A stretch of DNA of 53,366 nt from Lingula anatina. Lineage: Eukaryota; Brachiopoda; Lingulata; Lingulida; Lingulidae. Position numbers and translations under genes: made by a program. Of the stretch, positions 50,677 to 53,366 are shown piece after piece. The notes beneath the pieces are model-generated. The model made no database searches. It was given only the letters and a program-made list of their open reading frames with translations, and had not been told where the DNA came from. How positions within the stretch are numbered: the stretch's first letter is position 1; every line of letters begins with the position of its first letter. The stretch is from the NCBI RefSeq assembly GCF_001039355.2, contig NW_019775413.1:1558745-1612110 (forward strand). The letters are read 5' to 3'.

Positions 50677-53097
50677 AGTGTTTTATAAATTCACCTAAGC
50701 ACATCTTCATGTACAATTTTAGCAGATTTCTCAGGTCTTGCTTCCATATCTAGGTCCAATAACTCATCCATGCTGGAGTGATGTTCTTCCCTCTCTTCTT
50801 CCAACACAGGCGGCATACGAATGCTTCTAGAGGGCGGTGCTGATATAGTCTCCATCTCTGGGATTGGTGAAGCTCTGGACTTCTTGTCTGCTGATCTGTC
50901 TGCAGATAGCCTAAATAATATATAATTCAATATAACTTTGTGCATCAACTGCATAAAAAAGGACTTATTAGTATGTGTTAAGAAAATGATAAAATTGCAA
51001 TTTTTTTCATGATGCCGTTTGAAAGCTTAACTAAACTCTGGCATACGTCTCTGTTTAAGACACTTACAGAATAACACCACACATCATACATATAAAAAAA
51101 CTTGATAAAAATCCTAACAGCTGTCCTACTTACTACTAGTATTAGTAATTTAAAGCATCTTTAAAACAAACTGATTATCTATAAATGAAAAAATCCTTTT
51201 TACCTTGGTCGCTTTCCAGATCTAGACCCAGTGTCTGATGACACATCAAGGTCAGAGCTTTGCTCAATAAATGATCTCAAAAGTTCCAGCCTACTGGCAG
51301 ATTTGCTGGCTGAGGCAGACAATCTGGCTATTTCCATTGACTCTTCCTTTTCCTGAAATATTTGATTTTATTTTGGTACATGTAATAGCATTTTTTTATA
51401 ATCTTATCAAGATATTGCATTGAAGTAAACTTCAGTTCTAGAAAATTTGGATCTTAAATTAAGACAAAGTGAAGGTTTATCATGCATATAGAACATTACA
51501 AGAATAAGAAATCAGGCAAAAAAAAAAATGGCATCAAATTGCATGCTGCGTACCTGTTGGAGTGAATCCCGAGGTTCTGGTATAGGGGACAGCTCAGGAA
51601 CAGTGCTGACGGCTTCAGTATTGAAAGAGAGTTGATCACAAATTATAACTTTTTTCAACACACATATCAAAACCTATGAATCTTATTAATCAGTCATCTT
51701 CATCTCTTAAATCTTAAAAGAATGCATATTTTAAGAGGAAGATGGATTTCATTTAGGTAATAATTCTTATAAAAAAATGATCAGATGTTTTTATTATTAC
51801 AGAAACAATTGTCTCACCATCTTCATCACTTGATATTGTCCAGAACCGTTTCTCAATGTCAGAGTCTGAGCCTTCTGTAGTCAAGGTATTGGCACATCTT
51901 CTCCACAGGGGTAGGAAGTTACGAGAACGGATGTCTGCAATAAAGAATTTCTTTCTGATAAAATTAAGCTATAAGGTATTGGCAAAATATGTCATTGAAA
52001 CCGATTTTGATAACATTTTTCATATAACAACTCCCCCTTTATTTTTTTACTATAACACTATTCAAATGGGTGTTGTAAATTTTAAGGGAAAATTTATCTC
52101 TCACCGTTAAGAGCAAATTGTCTCCAATTTTGATGTTAGTTTTTACAAAATTGTATCTCTCACTGTTAAGAACAAATTATCTCCAACTTTGTATTAATTT
52201 ATTTTACAAAAATGCATTTAAAATATTTCAATAAATAAATAAATAGAGAACAGTATATCCCAAGTGTACTATGAAGAATAGGTCCTAGCAAGTGAAAATT
52301 GGACCATATTCTTTGTAGTTCATGAGGGACTGTGTTCTATTTGTTTTATTATACTGATTGTCCACATACTAGTAAGAATAAAGGAAAGACAACTTTTGAT
52401 TTTGCTTATTTTATTGAAAATGTTATTGGTAATGTTTATTAAGTTGTCAATGTAATCTGTAACAATAAGAGTACTTAAAATAGAAAAATAAAACAGTGAC
52501 ACTTTTTAAAAATCAAAATATCAAAATGTTTTGTCATATGGACTGAAATATAAGCATTCAATATAAGTTATTATACCTGACCAGAGAGTATAGAATTCTA
52601 CAAGAGATAAAATAAAATAAGTTACCTTTTCTACTTGGAAGAGTCAGGAGCTCAACTGCTGACAGGTGTGGTGTGGGGCTAGGTATCATCTACAAAAACA
52701 TTTTAAAATTGCCACAAAAAATCCTTTAATGAAAGAATGAAAAAAGTTGTTAGATAAATAAGATTTGAAATTACATAAATTGTTCATCTGAAAAAGATAA
52801 TACACATTTATACAAAATTATTCTAAATTATAAACCAAGAACAGCTTACAGAGATATTTAACTCTAGCTTTTTTAAATTGTCTTTTATTCCCAAGAAGTT
52901 TTAATTCAAATTACTCAATATAGGGTCAAACTGTTGTTTACCAAGGGCCTCATTATGTCCGTTGTATCAGCCATCTGCTGTTTGAGCTTTTTCTTGTGAA
53001 TTTGTATTTCTTTGTCGGCAAATATCAGCTGTCTCTTCCTTCTGCGACTACCAGGAGTTGGTGTGAGAGGTGACAATTCTAAGCCTATGCTGACTTT
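49978..53097 (-). CDS. REC8: REC8-type cohesin kleisin, C-terminal part (5' end outside window)
   Basis: Eight exons, from the right: 52942-53097, 52626-52689, 51818-51934, 51554-51612, 51204-51352, 50695-50910, 50268-50380, 49978-50060. They join in phase to 318 residues; further 5' exons must lie beyond the right edge. The motif RRRKRQLIFADKEIQI resembles the central conserved block of REC8 (RAD21 has RKRKLIVDSVKEL), and LPLWRRCANTL matches the following kleisin block. Then comes a long acidic/Ser-rich middle. The end is the winged helix that binds the SMC1 head: ITFRTLCPPASNTRSQAAGH, then DLTQEEPYGDIFI. The expected role is meiotic cohesin between sister chromatids. SMEIAR in exon 51204-51352 fits the separase consensus [DS]-x-E-x-x-R. 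RAD21L is the main alternative. Confidence 0.8.
50621..50674. repeat. (AAT)n microsatellite
   Basis: Trinucleotide run 20 bases beyond the donor of a REC8-like exon, within the intron. Confidence 0.95.
52085..52212. repeat. Short diverged tandem duplication
   Basis: Two units of about 60 bases sharing ATCTCTCACYGTTAAGARCA and CTCCAA, in an intron of the REC8-like gene. Confidence 0.8.
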
Positions 53098-53366
53098 CTA
53101 AAACACAAAAAATGAATTGTGCATGCATATATCTTCTGGTGCTTTAAAATATCAATATAAAAACCACATCAAAGAAGAAATATTTTAAAATAAAAGATTC
53201 TGATCAAGTTTGATGTAGAATGGTCATTTTGGCACATTTTTGTGGATCTTTTTAGCAAATGATTTTACCAACATGTGATTGTTTTCTCTAGTGGTGACAA
53301 TATTTTAACTGTTTAGTTAATTTTTTATTAAAATTTCAGAGTAAAAAAAATATACTGCTGATAAGA
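53098..53366. other. Right edge: intron of the REC8-like gene
   Basis: AT-rich, presumably intron upstream of the first visible REC8-like exon. No further exon was recognised before the window ends. Confidence 0.5.

Noticed and set aside
1-53366. tRNA, rRNA, transposase or reverse transcriptase genes
   Set aside because: I looked for cloverleaf A/B boxes, conserved rRNA blocks and typical transposase or RT motifs on both strands and found none that I could support.

Overview
This is a nuclear DNA segment from an intron-rich animal. Every gene is split by short GT–AG introns, the DNA is AT-rich with many microsatellites, and the gene set (axonemal SAXO, PLEKHA1/TAPP, TTC31-like, kinesin-5, REC8-type kleisin) is metazoan. 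Together with an expanded zinc alcohol dehydrogenase pair and an NMI/RBM43-like RRM protein, I would guess a marine invertebrate, probably a lophotrochozoan such as a mollusc. The taxon is inference only. I joined exons by hand using reading phase, splice consensus and remembered family similarity; no transcript data were available.

Layout. 509-3956 (-): a complete nine-exon SAXO1/2 gene. 5261-7351 (-): a three-exon RRM/NID plus KH-like protein. 8336-12198 and 13186-15962 (both -): two tandem six-exon zinc alcohol dehydrogenases of the phosphonate-catabolism-associated type; the first has two alternative first exons. 16786-17548: a 381-base sequence present twice around a single N, which looks like an uncollapsed contig overlap. 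17840-22718 (+): PLEKHA1/TAPP with two PH domains. 25367-26623 (-): a small four-exon gene I cannot identify. It is head to head with 27025-36483 (+), a 21-coding-exon gene encoding J domain, TTC31-like TPR, UBA, RRM and CCCH finger. That gene has a duplicated, apparently mutually exclusive RRM exon. 38726-48157 (+): a complete 24-exon KIF11 (kinesin-5), preceded by a promoter-proximal tandem duplication. 49978-53097 (-): the C-terminal part of a REC8-type cohesin kleisin, whose 5' exons lie beyond the right edge.

The genes do not form an operon or one pathway. Relationships worth noting are the head-to-head pair around 26.6-27.0 kb, the tandem dehydrogenases, and the tail-to-tail pair KIF11/REC8 (mitotic spindle motor and meiotic cohesin). 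The most unusual sequence-level signals are the exclusive RRM exon pair, the twin first exons of the dehydrogenase, and a duplicated 3' splice site in a KIF11 intron.
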